Shown here in pieces: positions 18,801 to 28,592 of a DNA stretch of 64,000 nucleotides. The stretch spans positions 248,001 through 312,000 of the forward strand of contig NZ_LWLB01000001.1 of the NCBI RefSeq assembly GCF_001905145.1, read 5' to 3'. The notes below the pieces were generated by a model. That model was not told the DNA's origin. It worked only from the letters and a program-made list of their open reading frames with translations, and made no database searches. Position 1 is the first letter of the stretch. Every line of letters begins with the position of its first letter. The position numbers were made by a program, and so were the translations under genes. This stretch comes from Nocardiopsis sp. TSRI0078 (GTDB taxonomy: Bacteria; Actinomycetota; Actinomycetes; Streptosporangiales; Streptosporangiaceae).

Positions 18801-19339
18801 CAGCGCCCGTTCCCTTCGCCCGGCAGGCGCAGCCGCAGGTCCGCACGCCGGTGCAGCCGCTGCTCGCCCCCCTCGTCCTCCGCCGTCACCGCCGCCAGCA
18901 GGTCGGCGACCGGACCGCGGCCGGGCAGTTCCGCGCCGGGATCGGCGTCCAGCCACGGCCGGAGCACGAACGCCCGCAGGTGCGCACGCGGGTGCGGCAG
19001 GGTCAGCTCCGGGTCGTCGTCGCGCACGTCCCCGAACGCGATGACGTCCACGTCCAGCGTGCGCGGCCCCCACCGGACCTCGCGGACCCGGTCGAAGGCC
19101 CGTTCGGCGGCCCGGGCCCTCTCCAGCAGGGCCCGGGGACCGCCGTCGGTGTCCACGACGATGACCGCGTTGAGGAAGGCGCCCTGTTCGGGGCCGCCCA
19201 CGGGCGCGGTCTCGTAGACGGCGGACACCGCCACCGGGACCGGCGCGTCCGCGCCGCCCAGCAGCGTGTCCACCGCGCCCTGGAGGGCCGCCATCCGGTC
19301 CCCGAGGTTGGACCCCAGGGAGAGCACGGCACGGGTCAC
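18800..19339 (-). CDS. folK: 6-hydroxymethyl-7,8-dihydropterin pyrophosphokinase
   Basis: Transfers pyrophosphate from ATP to the pterin in folate synthesis. The 179-residue product begins with LSLGSNLGDR and contains VSAVYETAPVGGPEQGAFLNAVI (pterin site), the signature RWGPRTLDVDVIAFGD with catalytic aspartates, and LPHPRAHLRAFVLRPW. The GTG start at 19339 overlaps the folB stop as GTGA, and its own stop overlaps the next ATG. A longer frame to 19600 only re-reads the folB tail. Confidence 0.94.
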   Translation of the reverse strand: MTRAVLSLGSNLGDRMAALQGAVDTLLGGADAPVPVAVSAVYETAPVGGPEQGAFLNAVIVVDTDGGPRALLERARAAERAFDRVREVRWGPRTLDVDVIAFGDVRDDDPELTLPHPRAHLRAFVLRPWLDADPGAELPGRGPVADLLAAVTAEDEGGEQRLHRRADLRLRLPGEGNGR

Positions 19340-19848
19340 GTCCGCACCCGCCGTTCGCTCCGGCCCCCGGGTCCGGTCGGCCCCTCCCGCCCCACGGGGT
19401 CCTCCGGGCCCCCGGGATCCCTGGGATCGCCGAGGTCGCCGGGCTCCCGCCGGCTCCGCGCTCCGCTCTCCCCGGGGTCCGACCGGTCCCGGCGGTCCCG
19501 GGTGACGGTGACCGCCACGTCCGCGAACTCGTGCTCGATGGGCGCCGACGGCTTGTGCACCGTCACCTCCACCCGTTCGACCAGCGGTTCGGCCAGGCAC
19601 TCCGCGGCCAGCCGGTCGGCGAGGGTCTCGATCAGGTTGACCGGTTCCCCCGCCACGATCGCGGCCAGCCGGTCGGCGAGCAGACCGTAGTGCACGGTGT
19701 CGCCCACGTCGTCGGAGGCCGCGGCCGGGGCGGTGTCCAGGTGGAGTACCGCGTCGACCACGAAGTCCTGGCCCTCCCGGCGCTCGAAGTCGAACACGCC
19801 GTGGTGGCCGCGGGCCCGCAGTCCGCGGAGCGCGACGCGGTCACGCAT
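19336..19848 (-). CDS. folB: Dihydroneopterin aldolase with a collagen-like tail
   Basis: Cleaves dihydroneopterin to the hydroxymethyl pterin. Residues about 1-118 form the aldolase: LRARGHHGVFDFERREGQDFVVD, HYGLLADRLAAIVAGEPVNLIETLADRLA and VERVEVTVHKPSAPIEHEFADVAVTV. At 170 residues it is about 50 longer than usual. The extra C-terminal part is a charged, glycine-repeat region (GDLGDPRDPGGPEDP type) resembling short collagen-like triplets. It overlaps the upstream NTF2-like gene by eight bases and the folK start by four. Confidence 0.92.
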   Translation of the reverse strand: MRDRVALRGLRARGHHGVFDFERREGQDFVVDAVLHLDTAPAAASDDVGDTVHYGLLADRLAAIVAGEPVNLIETLADRLAAECLAEPLVERVEVTVHKPSAPIEHEFADVAVTVTRDRRDRSDPGESGARSRREPGDLGDPRDPGGPEDPVGREGPTGPGGRSERRVRT

Positions 19849-20287
19849 CCTCGGCCTCTCCCTCGTCCTCCTCCATCAGCACCGGCGAGGCGTGGTGCGA
19901 CCACAGCCGCCACCCCTGGTCGGTGTCCACGAACAGGTTGGTGGTCACCACCTGTCCGCCGGCGACGAATCCGGGGCTGTCCTCCTCCGCGGTCAGCACG
20001 TTCTCCTCGCACGTCACCATGGCGATGTCGCCGCCGACCCCGATGTGGGTCTCGGTGAGCACGTACTGGATGTAGGTGACGTTGGCCATGATCAGCGACC
20101 AGGCGCGCATGATCTCGGTGCGCCCGCGCAGCAGCGGCCAGCCGGGGTTCACGCACACCAGGTCGGGTGCCTCGTGCTCCTCCGCCCACACGCTGCGCAT
20201 CAGGTCGATGTCGCCGTTCTCGATGGCGCTGTAGAACTGCGCGTTGGCCTCCGCCACGCGCTCCATGACCTCCTGGCGCGACTTCAC
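19841..20287 (-). CDS. NTF2-like (SnoaL-type) protein of the folate operon
   Basis: Predicted 148-residue single-domain NTF2-fold protein. The pattern AQFYSAIENGDIDLMRSVWAEEHEAPDLVCVNPGWPLLRGRTEIMRAWSLI is the usual helix-strand start, and GWRLWSHHASPVL the last strand. Genes like this sit between folP and folB in many actinobacteria, so a folate-related role is likely but not established. The GTG at 20287 overlaps the folP stop as GTGA. It is distinct from the four SgcJ-like NTF2 proteins to the right. Confidence 0.85.
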   Translation of the reverse strand: MKSRQEVMERVAEANAQFYSAIENGDIDLMRSVWAEEHEAPDLVCVNPGWPLLRGRTEIMRAWSLIMANVTYIQYVLTETHIGVGGDIAMVTCEENVLTAEEDSPGFVAGGQVVTTNLFVDTDQGWRLWSHHASPVLMEEDEGEAEDA

Positions 20288-21189
20288 AGGCCGCCCCGGT
20301 CCGCCGGCTCGGCACGCCCCTCGTCCAGGCCCGCTCCCCCGTCGGCCCACGCCGCGGCCACACGCACGGCGTCGGCGTTGGGACGCACGTCGTGGACCCT
20401 CACGGCCCACGCACCGCGGTCGGCGGCCAGGGTGGTGACGGCCGCGGTGGCCGCGTCGCACTCGGTGAACGGGCGGTCCCCGCCCTCGGGGTCGCCGAGC
20501 AGACGGCTCAGGAAGCGTTTGCGCGAACCGGCCACCAGCACCGGGCGGCCGAGTTCGTGGAAGCGTTCGAGGCTGTGGAGGAGTGCCCAGTTGTGGGCCT
20601 GCTCGGGGCGCTTGGAGAATCCCAGCCCGGGGTCCAGAACGATCTGGCCGGGGTCGACACCTGCACTGATCATGGCCTCCATACGGTCGCGGAGCTCATC
20701 GAGGACCTCCTGGACGACATCCGTGTACACGGCACGGCTCTGCATGTCATGACTATGCCCACGCCAGTGCATCAACACGTAGGCAACGCCGGAAGAAGCC
20801 ACGAGCCTTGCCATGGCGGGGTCGGCCAGCCCGCCGCTGACGTCGTTGACGAGGACGGCCCCGGCCGCCACCGCCCTCTCCGCCACCTCGGCGCGCATGG
20901 TGTCCACGCTGACGGCGACACCGCGCTCGGCGAGTTCGCGCACGACCGGTTCGACCCTGCGCAGCTCCTCCTCCGCGGAGACGCGCTGCGCGCCGGGACG
21001 GGTGGACTCACCGCCCACGTCGACGATGTCGGCGCCCTCCTCGACCAGGCGCGTCCCGTGCTCGACCGCCCTGGCGGGATCGAACCAGGCGCCGCCGTCG
21101 GAGAAGGAGTCGGGGGTGACGTTGACGACCCCCATGACCAGGCACCGCCCGAGGTCGGGCAGGCCCGGAAGTGTGTGTTTCGGCCCCAT
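20284..21189 (-). CDS. folP: Dihydropteroate synthase
   Basis: Condenses p-aminobenzoate with dihydropterin pyrophosphate; the sulfonamide target. The 301-residue product has all signatures: VMGVVNVTPDSFSDGG (about 18-33), GGESTRPGAQRVS, NDVSGG, MHWRGHS, LDPGLGFSK and VAGSRKRFL. The ATG at 21189 begins MGPKHTLPGLPD; AGGG nine bases upstream is a modest ribosome site. A strong hairpin ends 20 bases before this start, so folP either has a very short leader or is controlled through that structure. Confidence 0.95.
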   Translation of the reverse strand: MGPKHTLPGLPDLGRCLVMGVVNVTPDSFSDGGAWFDPARAVEHGTRLVEEGADIVDVGGESTRPGAQRVSAEEELRRVEPVVRELAERGVAVSVDTMRAEVAERAVAAGAVLVNDVSGGLADPAMARLVASSGVAYVLMHWRGHSHDMQSRAVYTDVVQEVLDELRDRMEAMISAGVDPGQIVLDPGLGFSKRPEQAHNWALLHSLERFHELGRPVLVAGSRKRFLSRLLGDPEGGDRPFTECDAATAAVTTLAADRGAWAVRVHDVRPNADAVRVAAAWADGGAGLDEGRAEPADRGGL

Positions 21190-21209
21190 AAGGATCACCC
21201 TACGCGTAC

Positions 21210-21246
21210 GCCGAGGGGCGGGGGGAGCTGTCCCCCGCCCCTCGGC
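21210..21246. terminator. Strong 15-bp hairpin between folE and folP
   Basis: The perfect 15-bp stem runs from 21210-21224 to 21232-21246 with a seven-base loop. On the minus strand it lies 145 bases past the folE stop and just upstream of the folP ribosome site. It could end the ftsH-folE transcript or act as an attenuator for folP. Confidence 0.6.
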
Positions 21247-21391
21247 GCAGTGTTGGCGGCGCCATCCGTCCACAGGCTGTGGAGACCCCTGGCGGACGGG
21301 CCCCGCCGTGGGATCTCATGGATATAGGGGGGTTCCCACCCCGCCGGCGGCGTGCTGCCCGGATCCTGCCGGGAGCCCGGCCCCGGCACCC

Positions 21392-21991
21392 CTACCGGCG
21401 GTCGAGGATCAGGCTCATCGCCTCGGAACGGGTCCGGTCGCTGCTGCGGAAGATCCCCCGCACCGCGGAGGTGACGGTCTTGGCCCCGGGCTTGCGCACC
21501 CCGCGCATGGTCATGCACAGGTGCTCGGCCTCGATCACGACGATCACACCGCGCGGCTGGAGGTGGTCCATGATCGCGTCGGACACCTGCCCGGTGAGCC
21601 GCTCCTGCACCTGCGGGCGGCGCGCGTACACGTCCACCAGGCGGGCGAGCTTGCTCAGGCCGGTGATGCGCCCGTCGGCGCCGGGGATGTAGCCCACGTG
21701 CGCCACCCCGTAGAACGGCACCAGGTGGTGCTCGCACGTGGAGTAGAGCTCGATGTCCTTGACCAGGACCATCTCCTCGTGGTCCGCCTCGAACACCGTG
21801 GTGAGCACGTCACCGGGCTTTTGGCCCAGTCCCGCGAACTGCTCCTCGTAGGCTCTGGCGACCCGCTCGGGGGTCTTGGCCAGGCCGTCGCGGTCGGGGT
21901 CCTCGCCGATGGCGGTCAGGATCTCGCGGACGGCCCGCTCGATGCGCGGCCGGTCCACGGATCTGGGCGGCAGTTCGGTGTCGCTGCTCAC
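21392..21991 (-). CDS. folE: GTP cyclohydrolase I
   Basis: Converts GTP to dihydroneopterin triphosphate, the entry to folate synthesis. The 199-residue product carries the zinc ligands in [20 protein letters not shown] and [12 protein letters not shown], the SKLARLVD motif, and TSAVRGIF near the C-terminus. Length is standard. The GTG start overlaps the ftsH stop as GTGA, so it is translationally coupled to the protease gene. Confidence 0.97.
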   Translation of the reverse strand: MSSDTELPPRSVDRPRIERAVREILTAIGEDPDRDGLAKTPERVARAYEEQFAGLGQKPGDVLTTVFEADHEEMVLVKDIELYSTCEHHLVPFYGVAHVGYIPGADGRITGLSKLARLVDVYARRPQVQERLTGQVSDAIMDHLQPRGVIVVIEAEHLCMTMRGVRKPGAKTVTSAVRGIFRSSDRTRSEAMSLILDRR

Positions 21992-23991
21992 GTTTGGTCT
22001 CCCTCGGTGCCGGCGGAGGATCCGGGCAGCTGCCCGCTGGTGGCGGAGGACTGGAACTCGGCGCCGTTGAGCCTGGCCAGTTCCTTCTTCGAACGCACCG
22101 GCGGCCGCTCGGAGGGCTGGCGCTTGCCGTAGCCGGTGTAGGAACCGCGGTTCGGGCGCTTGCGCACGGGCTCGAAGATCTCCAGCACCTGGCTCTTGCT
22201 CAGGGTCTCCTTCTCCAACAGGGCCACGACCAGGTCGTCCAGGACGTCCCGGTACTCGACGAGGATGTCGTAGGCCTCGTCGTGCGCGGACTCGATGAGG
22301 CGGCGCACCTCCTCGTCGATGATGGAGGCGATCTCCTCGGAGTACTCGCGGGCGTGCGACATCTCCCGGCCCAGGAACGGCTCGGTGTTGGAGGAGCCGA
22401 ACTTGCGGGCGCCCAGGCGCTCGCTCATGCCGTACTCGGTGACCATGTTGCGGGCCAGCGTGGTGGCCTTGTCGATGTCGTTGCCCGCGCCGGTGGTGGG
22501 CTCGTGGAAGACGAGCTCCTCGGCCGCGCGGCCGCCGAGCATCATGGCGAGCTGGTCCATCATCTGCGAGCGGGACGTGAGGAACTTGTCCTCGGTCGGC
22601 ACCGACATCGTGTAGCCGAGGGCGCGGCCGCGCGGCAGGATGGTGATCTTGTGCACCGGGTCGGCGTTGGGCAGCGCGTGGCCCACCAGGGCGTGGCCGC
22701 CCTCGTGGTAGGCGATGACCTTCTTCTCCTGGTCCGACATCACACGGGTCTTGCGCTCGGGGCCGGCCATGACCCGCTCGATGGCCTCCTCCAGGATGCC
22801 CTGGGTGATGACCTTCCTGTCGGCGCGTGCGGACAGGAGCGCGCCCTCGTTGATGACGTTGGCGAGGTCGGCGCCGGTCATCCCGGCGGTCTGGCGGGCG
22901 ATGACGTTGAAGTCGACGTCGTCGGCCATGGGCTTGCCCTTGGCGTGGACCTTGAGGATGTCGCGGCGGCCGTCCATGTCGGGGCGGTCCACGACGACCT
23001 GCCGGTCGAAGCGGCCGGGGCGCAGCAGCGCCGGGTCGAGGATGTCGGGCCGGTTGGTGGCGGCGATGAGGATGACGCCGCCCTTGACGTCGAAGCCGTC
23101 CATCTCGACCAGCATCTGGTTGAGGGTCTGCTCGCGCTCGTCGTGCCCGCCGCCCATGCCGGCGCCGCGGTGGCGGCCCACGGCGTCGATCTCGTCGATG
23201 AAGATGATCGCGGGCGCGTTGGCCTTGGCCTGCTCGAACAGGTCGCGCACACGGGAGGCGCCGACACCGACGAACATCTCGACGAAGTCCGAGCCGGAGA
23301 TGGAGTAGAACGGCACCCCGGCCTCGCCGGCGACGGCGCGGGCCAGCAGGGTCTTACCCGTGCCGGGCGGACCCATCAGGAGCACGCCCTTGGGGATCTT
23401 GGCGCCCATCGCCTGGAACTTGGCCGGGTTCTCCAGGAACTCCTTGATCTCGTGGAGCTCCTCGATGGCCTCGTCGGCTCCGGCGACGTCGGAGAAGGTG
23501 TTCTTGGGCGTGTCCTTGGTGATGAGCTTGGCCTTGGACTTGCCGAAGTTCATCACGCGCGAGCCGCCGCCCTGCATCTGGCTGAAGATGAACCAGAAGA
23601 TGACGATGATGATGATCAGCGGCAGCAGGCTGAACAGGGCCGTGGTCCAGACCGGTGTGGTGGCGACCGAGACCTCGTAGGACTCGAGGCTGGTGTTCTC
23701 GCTGTCCAGGGAGGACTGGAGCATGTCCGCCAGCTGCAGGCCCTGGCCCTCGACCCAGTACGCCTCGTAGACCTCATCGTCGACCGTGGTCAGCACGATG
23801 CGCTGGTCGCGGTCGATGATCTCGGCGTTGTCCACCTTGTCCTGCTCGATGAGCTGGTGGACCTGCGAGATATCGGCTTCCTCGGGCTGGGGGCCGCCCC
23901 CGACGTCGAACACGCGGAAACCGATGATGAGCATGAGGCCGACGGCCAGGATCCATATCCACGGGCCGCGGAAAAAGCGCTTCAGATTCAT
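21988..23991 (-). CDS. ftsH: ATP-dependent zinc metalloprotease FtsH
   Basis: Membrane-anchored AAA+ protease for membrane and regulatory proteins. The 667-residue product has helix 1 ([14 protein letters not shown]), an extracytoplasmic domain of about 85 residues, and helix 2 ([18 protein letters not shown]). The AAA domain has [23 protein letters not shown] and the second-region [18 protein letters not shown]. The peptidase has the zinc motif [10 protein letters not shown]. The ATG at 23991 begins [11 protein letters not shown]. The C-terminus is polar with no extra domain. Confidence 0.97.
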   Translation of the reverse strand: MNLKRFFRGPWIWILAVGLMLIIGFRVFDVGGGPQPEEADISQVHQLIEQDKVDNAEIIDRDQRIVLTTVDDEVYEAYWVEGQGLQLADMLQSSLDSENTSLESYEVSVATTPVWTTALFSLLPLIIIIVIFWFIFSQMQGGGSRVMNFGKSKAKLITKDTPKNTFSDVAGADEAIEELHEIKEFLENPAKFQAMGAKIPKGVLLMGPPGTGKTLLARAVAGEAGVPFYSISGSDFVEMFVGVGASRVRDLFEQAKANAPAIIFIDEIDAVGRHRGAGMGGGHDEREQTLNQMLVEMDGFDVKGGVILIAATNRPDILDPALLRPGRFDRQVVVDRPDMDGRRDILKVHAKGKPMADDVDFNVIARQTAGMTGADLANVINEGALLSARADRKVITQGILEEAIERVMAGPERKTRVMSDQEKKVIAYHEGGHALVGHALPNADPVHKITILPRGRALGYTMSVPTEDKFLTSRSQMMDQLAMMLGGRAAEELVFHEPTTGAGNDIDKATTLARNMVTEYGMSERLGARKFGSSNTEPFLGREMSHAREYSEEIASIIDEEVRRLIESAHDEAYDILVEYRDVLDDLVVALLEKETLSKSQVLEIFEPVRKRPNRGSYTGYGKRQPSERPPVRSKKELARLNGAEFQSSATSGQLPGSSAGTEGDQT

Positions 23992-24232
23992 GTGAGCGAA
24001 ACCCTGTCGGGTCCGTCCCTCCTGACCAGGCCGCCCGCCCCAGAGGACTTTCCGAAGCAGGACCTAACGGACACGTGGCATCCCGCGCTGTCGCCGGGAT
24101 ATTCGACGGTACACCTCGCCCCGCCGGGCGGGCGTACCGCGCGGGAACGGACGGGGGCCGTCATGGGAGCAACGATCTCGTACCGTCGCGTTGTTCCCGC
24201 CCGCGGCCCGCGCCCGCCCCCGGCGGTCGGGG

Positions 24233-24793
24233 CTACTTCTCGTAGACGTGCGGTGCGAGTGTGCCGATGAACGGCAGGTTGCGGTACTTCTCGGCGTAGT
24301 CGAGGCCGTAGCCGATGATGAACTCGTTGGGCAGGTCGAAGCCGATGTACTTGACGTCGAGGTCGACCTCGAAGGCCAGCGGCTTGCGGACCATGGTGCA
24401 GACCTCCACCGAGCGGGGACCGCGCGACTTCAGGTTGCCGATCAGCCAGGACAGGGTCAGACCGGAGTCGATGACGTCCTCGACGATCAGGACGTCGCGG
24501 TCCTTGATGTCGGTCTCCAGGTCCTTGAGAATGCGGACCACTCCGGAGGACGTGGTGCCGGCCCCGTAGGAGGAGACGGCCATCCAGTCCATGGAGACGG
24601 GGGTGTGCAGCACTCGTGCGAGGTCGGCCATGACCATGACGGCGCCCTTGAGCACTCCGACGATGAGCAGGTCCTTGCCCGCGTAGTCCGCGTCGATCCG
24701 GGCGCCCATCTCCTCCAGGCGCGTCCTGATCTCTTCCTCGGTGACCAGGACCTTCTCCAGGTCCTGACCCATGTCCTTAGCGTCCACGCTCAT
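24233..24793 (-). CDS. hpt: Hypoxanthine phosphoribosyltransferase
   Basis: Salvages hypoxanthine or guanine with PRPP. The 186-residue product shows LLIVGVLKGAVMVMADLAR, the PRPP-binding motif DVLIVEDVIDSGLTLSWL (about 107-124), VRKPLAFEVDLDVKYIGFDLPNEFIIGYGLDYAEKYRNLP and a short tail, all typical. The ATG at 24793 follows GAGGAC; an upstream in-frame ATG would add 38 unrelated residues. It lies between tilS and ftsH, the standard actinobacterial order. Confidence 0.96.
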   Translation of the reverse strand: MSVDAKDMGQDLEKVLVTEEEIRTRLEEMGARIDADYAGKDLLIVGVLKGAVMVMADLARVLHTPVSMDWMAVSSYGAGTTSSGVVRILKDLETDIKDRDVLIVEDVIDSGLTLSWLIGNLKSRGPRSVEVCTMVRKPLAFEVDLDVKYIGFDLPNEFIIGYGLDYAEKYRNLPFIGTLAPHVYEK

Positions 24794-24884
24794 GTCCTCG
24801 CTGCTGGGTTCCCCGTTTGCGGCAACCAGGATAAACGTGCCGAACGTGACGGCGACGCCGGACCGTAGCCGCGTCGTCCGGAAG

Positions 24885-24911
24885 CGGCGTGTCCGCGGGC
24901 GGGACACGCCG
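24885..24911. terminator. Hairpin after tilS
   Basis: CGGCGTGTCC at 24885-24894 pairs with GGACACGCCG at 24902-24911 over a seven-base loop, 15 bases past the tilS stop on the minus strand. The hpt start follows 92 bases later. Confidence 0.55.
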
Positions 24912-24925
24912 GGCGCGCGGAACCG

Positions 24926-25924
24926 TCACCCGAACCGGATCCGGCCCGCGACACGGCGGCCGCGCACACCGCCGGGCAGGTCGATGTGGGCCTGGCCACG
25001 CCACTCGGTGACCAGGCGGTCCAGCTCGTGCACGTGCCGGGCGGTCAGGGCGCTCGCCGGGCAGCCCGCGGCCAGCGCGGCGCGGCGCAGCACCCGGGTG
25101 CGCAGGGAGGCGGGGGCCGCCTCCAGCGGCGCCACCGCCAACTCCGGTCCGGCCGTGCCGCCGGGCACCTCTCCGGGCGCTTCCGCGGCCGCCTCGGTGT
25201 GCAGCTCGCCGGCGAGCAGGTCCAGGGTGTCGGCGTCGGCGCGCAGCATTCCGGCCGTGCGGGCGAGGGCGGCGGCGATCCCCGGGCCCAGTGCCCGCTC
25301 CAGGGCGGGCAGCGCCTGGTGGCGCACCCGGGAGCGGGCGAAGCGGGGGTCGAGGTTGTGCGGGTCCTCCCAGGCGTCCAGCCCCATCCGGTCGCAGGCC
25401 TCGCGCACGGTGGCGCGGTCCAGGTCGAGCAGGGGGCGCAGGTAGTGGCCGGCGCGCGGGGCCATCCCCGCCAGGGAGCGGGCACCGGAGCCGCGGGCCA
25501 GGCCCAGCAGGACCGTCTCGGCCTGGTCGTCGAGGGTGTGGCCGAGCAGGACCGCCGCCGGGGCGTGGTCGGCGACCGCGTCGTCCAGCGCCTCGTACCG
25601 GACCCGTCGGGCGGCCGCCTCGGGGCCGCCCCGTCCGGTGACCTCCACGGCGCGGACCAGGACCGGGTGGAGGCCGAGCCCGTGCAGGACCTTGGCCACC
25701 GACTCGGCACGCTCGCCCGAGCCCTCCTGGAGCCCGTGGTCGACGGTGACCGCCCCCGCGCGCCGACCCGCGCGCGGCGCCTCGAAGGCCACCGCCCCGG
25801 CCAGGGCCAGGGAGTCGGCGCCGCCGCTGCACGCCACCAGCGCCGTGGTGTCGGCGGGCAGGGCGGACAGTGCCCTGCGCACCGCCGACCGCACGGCCGC
25901 CACGGCGGGGTGCGGACCGCTCAC
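24926..25924 (-). CDS. tilS: tRNA(Ile)-lysidine synthetase
   Basis: Modifies the wobble cytidine of tRNA-Ile2 with lysine so that it reads AUA. The 332-residue product has the N-type ATP pyrophosphatase loop [20 protein letters not shown] (about 29-48), [39 protein letters not shown] and [10 protein letters not shown], then a short C-terminal domain. It lacks the long second C-terminal domain of the E. coli enzyme, as is normal in actinobacteria. The GTG at 25924 overlaps the upstream stop as GTGA. Confidence 0.93.
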   Translation of the reverse strand: MSGPHPAVAAVRSAVRRALSALPADTTALVACSGGADSLALAGAVAFEAPRAGRRAGAVTVDHGLQEGSGERAESVAKVLHGLGLHPVLVRAVEVTGRGGPEAAARRVRYEALDDAVADHAPAAVLLGHTLDDQAETVLLGLARGSGARSLAGMAPRAGHYLRPLLDLDRATVREACDRMGLDAWEDPHNLDPRFARSRVRHQALPALERALGPGIAAALARTAGMLRADADTLDLLAGELHTEAAAEAPGEVPGGTAGPELAVAPLEAAPASLRTRVLRRAALAAGCPASALTARHVHELDRLVTEWRGQAHIDLPGGVRGRRVAGRIRFG

Positions 25925-27009
25925 TCGGTGATGGCGGCCGGGCGCACGACCCGGTTGATCCAGGCGCCGGGGTCGCGGATCTCCGCCAGGGTGGGCAGGG
26001 TCTCGCACGAGGTCCAGACCCTGTTGAACTCGGTCATGCCGACATCGGCCACCACCGCGCGGACGAAGGCGGCCCCCTCCTCGTACTGGCGCATCTTCAT
26101 GTCCATGCCGAGCAGTTGGCGCATGATCCGGTCGATCGGGTTGACCGACTCGCGGCGCTTCTGGAAGCGGGCGCGGATGGTGGCGACCGTGGGCACCACC
26201 TCGGGTCCGACCGCGTCCATGACGAAGTCGCCGTGGCCCTCGGCCAGGCTCATGACCGCGGTGACCCGATCCATGATCTCCCGCTGCTCCGGGCTCTGGA
26301 TGGCGGTGATGAGGTTGCCCTCGCCGTTGCCGCGGACGGCGTCGGCGACGGCCTCGCCCGCGGAGCGCAGCCTGCTGACGAGGTCGGCGGCGTCCAGCTC
26401 CGACGACAGCAGCAGCTCCTGCATGAGCTCCTGGACGTAGCCGCGCAGCCACGGCGTGGCCGTGAACTGCATGCGGTGGGTCTCCTCGTGCAGGCACACC
26501 CACAGGCGGAAGTCCCGGGAGTCGACGTCCATCTCGCGCTCGGTGTTGACGATGTTGGGCGCCACCAGGGTCAGACGGCCGGTCGGCAGGCTGCCGTCGG
26601 GGTCCGGCGGCAGGAAGAGCTCGTACTGGCCGAGGACCTTCCCCGCCAGGTAGGACAGCACCGCTCCGAGCTGCATCCCGGTGATCCGGGAGCCGACCGC
26701 GCTCGTCAGGTTCGCGGACGGGCTGTTGCCCGCCCGGTCGGCGCCCATCTGTTCGAGTACGGGTTCGATGACCACTCGAAACCCGTCGACGTTGGCCCGA
26801 ATCCAGCCGGGGCGGTCCACGACGACCGCCGGGCCCACTGGTTCGAGGGGGTTCATTCCGGTGAATTCGCGCACATGCCCGGCCGCCACGGTGGAGAGCT
26901 CGCGCAACTGCACCACGGCCTGCCGCGCGTCGGACAGGTCCACCTGCGGCCCAGGGCGCACGAGGCGAACGCCGGTGTTGACGGCTACGTCCCAGTCGAT
27001 CACAGTCAC
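25921..27009 (-). CDS. Zincin-like metalloprotease of the DUF2342 family
   Basis: Predicted 362-residue protein of the zinc-dependent metalloprotease/DUF2342 family, sometimes labelled coenzyme F420 biosynthesis-associated, with unproven function. The zincin helix [12 protein letters not shown] (HEXXH) is at about residue 178, and [15 protein letters not shown] supplies a likely third ligand in the adhesin-type arrangement. The N-terminus [18 protein letters not shown] is characteristic. There is no signal peptide. The GTG at 27009 is used; a second GTG two codons later is also possible. It is coupled to tilS by a four-base overlap. Confidence 0.88.
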   Translation of the reverse strand: MTVIDWDVAVNTGVRLVRPGPQVDLSDARQAVVQLRELSTVAAGHVREFTGMNPLEPVGPAVVVDRPGWIRANVDGFRVVIEPVLEQMGADRAGNSPSANLTSAVGSRITGMQLGAVLSYLAGKVLGQYELFLPPDPDGSLPTGRLTLVAPNIVNTEREMDVDSRDFRLWVCLHEETHRMQFTATPWLRGYVQELMQELLLSSELDAADLVSRLRSAGEAVADAVRGNGEGNLITAIQSPEQREIMDRVTAVMSLAEGHGDFVMDAVGPEVVPTVATIRARFQKRRESVNPIDRIMRQLLGMDMKMRQYEEGAAFVRAVVADVGMTEFNRVWTSCETLPTLAEIRDPGAWINRVVRPAAITE

Positions 27010-27139
27010 ACCGCCACCCTACCCGCGCAGGACGGGAGGGCACGGGGATCAGGGACGTAATTCCGGGTCCCGCCCGGGATGCCCCCGAGAGTGCCCGGAT
27101 CCGCGCCCGCCGGGCCGTATCCGGCTCAGGGACCCGCGC

Positions 27140-28516
27140 TCAGGAGCAGCCGCACTGGCTGAGCGCGGCGGCGAGGGGGTCCAGGCGGAGGCCGTCGGCC
27201 AGCGGGTGGTTGGCCATGAAGGCGAAGAAGTACGTGTTGCCCTCCTGGTCGTGGACGCTCCCTGCCAGTGTGCTCACACCGTTCAGGGTGCCGGTCTTGC
27301 CGCGTACCAGCCCGGCCCCCTCGTGCGCGGAGGAGTACGGGGAGTAGCGGCCCCCCTTGGCCAGGGTCCCCGTGGAGTTGGCCGTGGGCAGGCCGGTGAG
27401 GGCGGCGTTGAGTTCGGGGTGCTCGCTGCTCGCGGCCAGTCGCAGCACCTCGACCAGGGCACGCGGCGTGATCTCGTTCTTCGTGCTCAGCCCGCTGTTG
27501 TCGGACAGCCGCACCCCCTCGACGCCCAGGTCCTCCATGACCTGGTGGGTGGCCCCGGTCGCGCCCGCGAAGGTGGACTCGTGGCCGGTCTCGACCGCGG
27601 CGGCGCGGGCCATGGCCTCGGCCATGATGTTGTCGCTGGACAGCATCATGTTCTCGACCAGCACGGACATCGGGGCCGACGCCACCGAGGCGATCGGGTC
27701 TCCCGCGGCGGTGGCGGGGACGGGCTCCCCCTCGACCGCGATCCCGGCCTTCTCCAGCTGCTCCGCGAACGCGCGGGCCGCGTGCACCGACGGCTCGGTC
27801 GAACGCGAGCCGTAGCCCCTGGCCTCGGGGGAGACCCGGCCGGAGTCGGTCATCAGTGCGGTGACGGGGGCGGCGTTCCCCTCGGGGATGTAGTTGGGCT
27901 TCCAGCCCGGAGGCGTGGTGGGCCCGGTGAACAGCGAGTCGTCGTAACCCAGGGAGACGGTGTCGATCCCCTCCGCCACCAGGGCGTCGGCGGTGCGTCC
28001 GGCCAGCTCCTCCAGAGTGGCTACCTGCGGGTAAGCTGCGGAGTCGGCGGTCGCGGTCAGTGTCGCGTCGCCTCCGCCGCGCAGGACCACCCGGCCCCGG
28101 CCGGGATCGAGGTGGGCCCCGGTGCGCAGCACGTGGTCGGGGCCGAGGGCGTCCAGTACGGCGACGGCCGTGACGATCTTCGTGGTCGACGCCGGGGTCA
28201 CGAGTGTGTCCGGGTTCTGTTCGAAGAGGGGTTCACCGGTGGCGCCGTCGACGACGAAACCGGAGAGGCCCTCCTCGATCCCCGAGGCCGACATGGGATC
28301 ATCGAGGACGTCCGCGATCCGTTCCGGGTCCGCCGGAGTCGAGGCCGCGGGTTCCGCCGCCGCCACGCCCTCGGCGTCCGTGACCGGGTGTGGCACCGCG
28401 GGAAGCGGTCGGGCCTCGATCACGTCGAGGGCGACGAACCCGGTGACCAGCACGAATATGTTGAGCAGGGCCAGCGCTAGGAGCGCCTCGCCTCGTACCC
28501 GTCGCACCCGGGGCAC
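27140..28516 (-). CDS. dacB: D-alanyl-D-alanine carboxypeptidase/endopeptidase (PBP4 type)
   Basis: Class C penicillin-binding protein acting on peptidoglycan outside the membrane. From the GTG at 28516 (GGAAGG just upstream) the 458-residue product starts with a basic cap and one membrane anchor (LLALALLNIFVLVTGFVAL). The active-site triad is complete: TPASTTKIVTAV (SxxK), LSSDNIMAEA (SxN) and LVRGKTGTL (KTG). The intervening domain of about 150 residues is the DacB-type insertion. It is divergent from ppa, whose start is only 76 bases away. Confidence 0.94.
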   Translation of the reverse strand: MPRVRRVRGEALLALALLNIFVLVTGFVALDVIEARPLPAVPHPVTDAEGVAAAEPAASTPADPERIADVLDDPMSASGIEEGLSGFVVDGATGEPLFEQNPDTLVTPASTTKIVTAVAVLDALGPDHVLRTGAHLDPGRGRVVLRGGGDATLTATADSAAYPQVATLEELAGRTADALVAEGIDTVSLGYDDSLFTGPTTPPGWKPNYIPEGNAAPVTALMTDSGRVSPEARGYGSRSTEPSVHAARAFAEQLEKAGIAVEGEPVPATAAGDPIASVASAPMSVLVENMMLSSDNIMAEAMARAAAVETGHESTFAGATGATHQVMEDLGVEGVRLSDNSGLSTKNEITPRALVEVLRLAASSEHPELNAALTGLPTANSTGTLAKGGRYSPYSSAHEGAGLVRGKTGTLNGVSTLAGSVHDQEGNTYFFAFMANHPLADGLRLDPLAAALSQCGCS

Positions 28517-28592
28517 CTGCCCTTCCTTCGGTGTCGCGGCCTGACGTTGTAGATATACGGCGACATTAGTCGCATTGGGAGCCGAGATCAGC
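28517..28592. promoter_or_regulatory. Compact divergent promoter, dacB and ppa
   Basis: Only 76 bases separate the two outward-facing starts, so the promoters must overlap. The centre (about 28545-28570) is locally AT-rich with TAGATATA on the plus strand, a plausible -10 area for either direction. No operator was assigned. Confidence 0.45.

Noticed and set aside
19841..20287. Fifth SgcJ-like member
   Set aside because: It has the NTF2 fold but lacks the REEIRAFM and YQSSP signatures and is the usual NTF2 gene of the actinobacterial folate operon.
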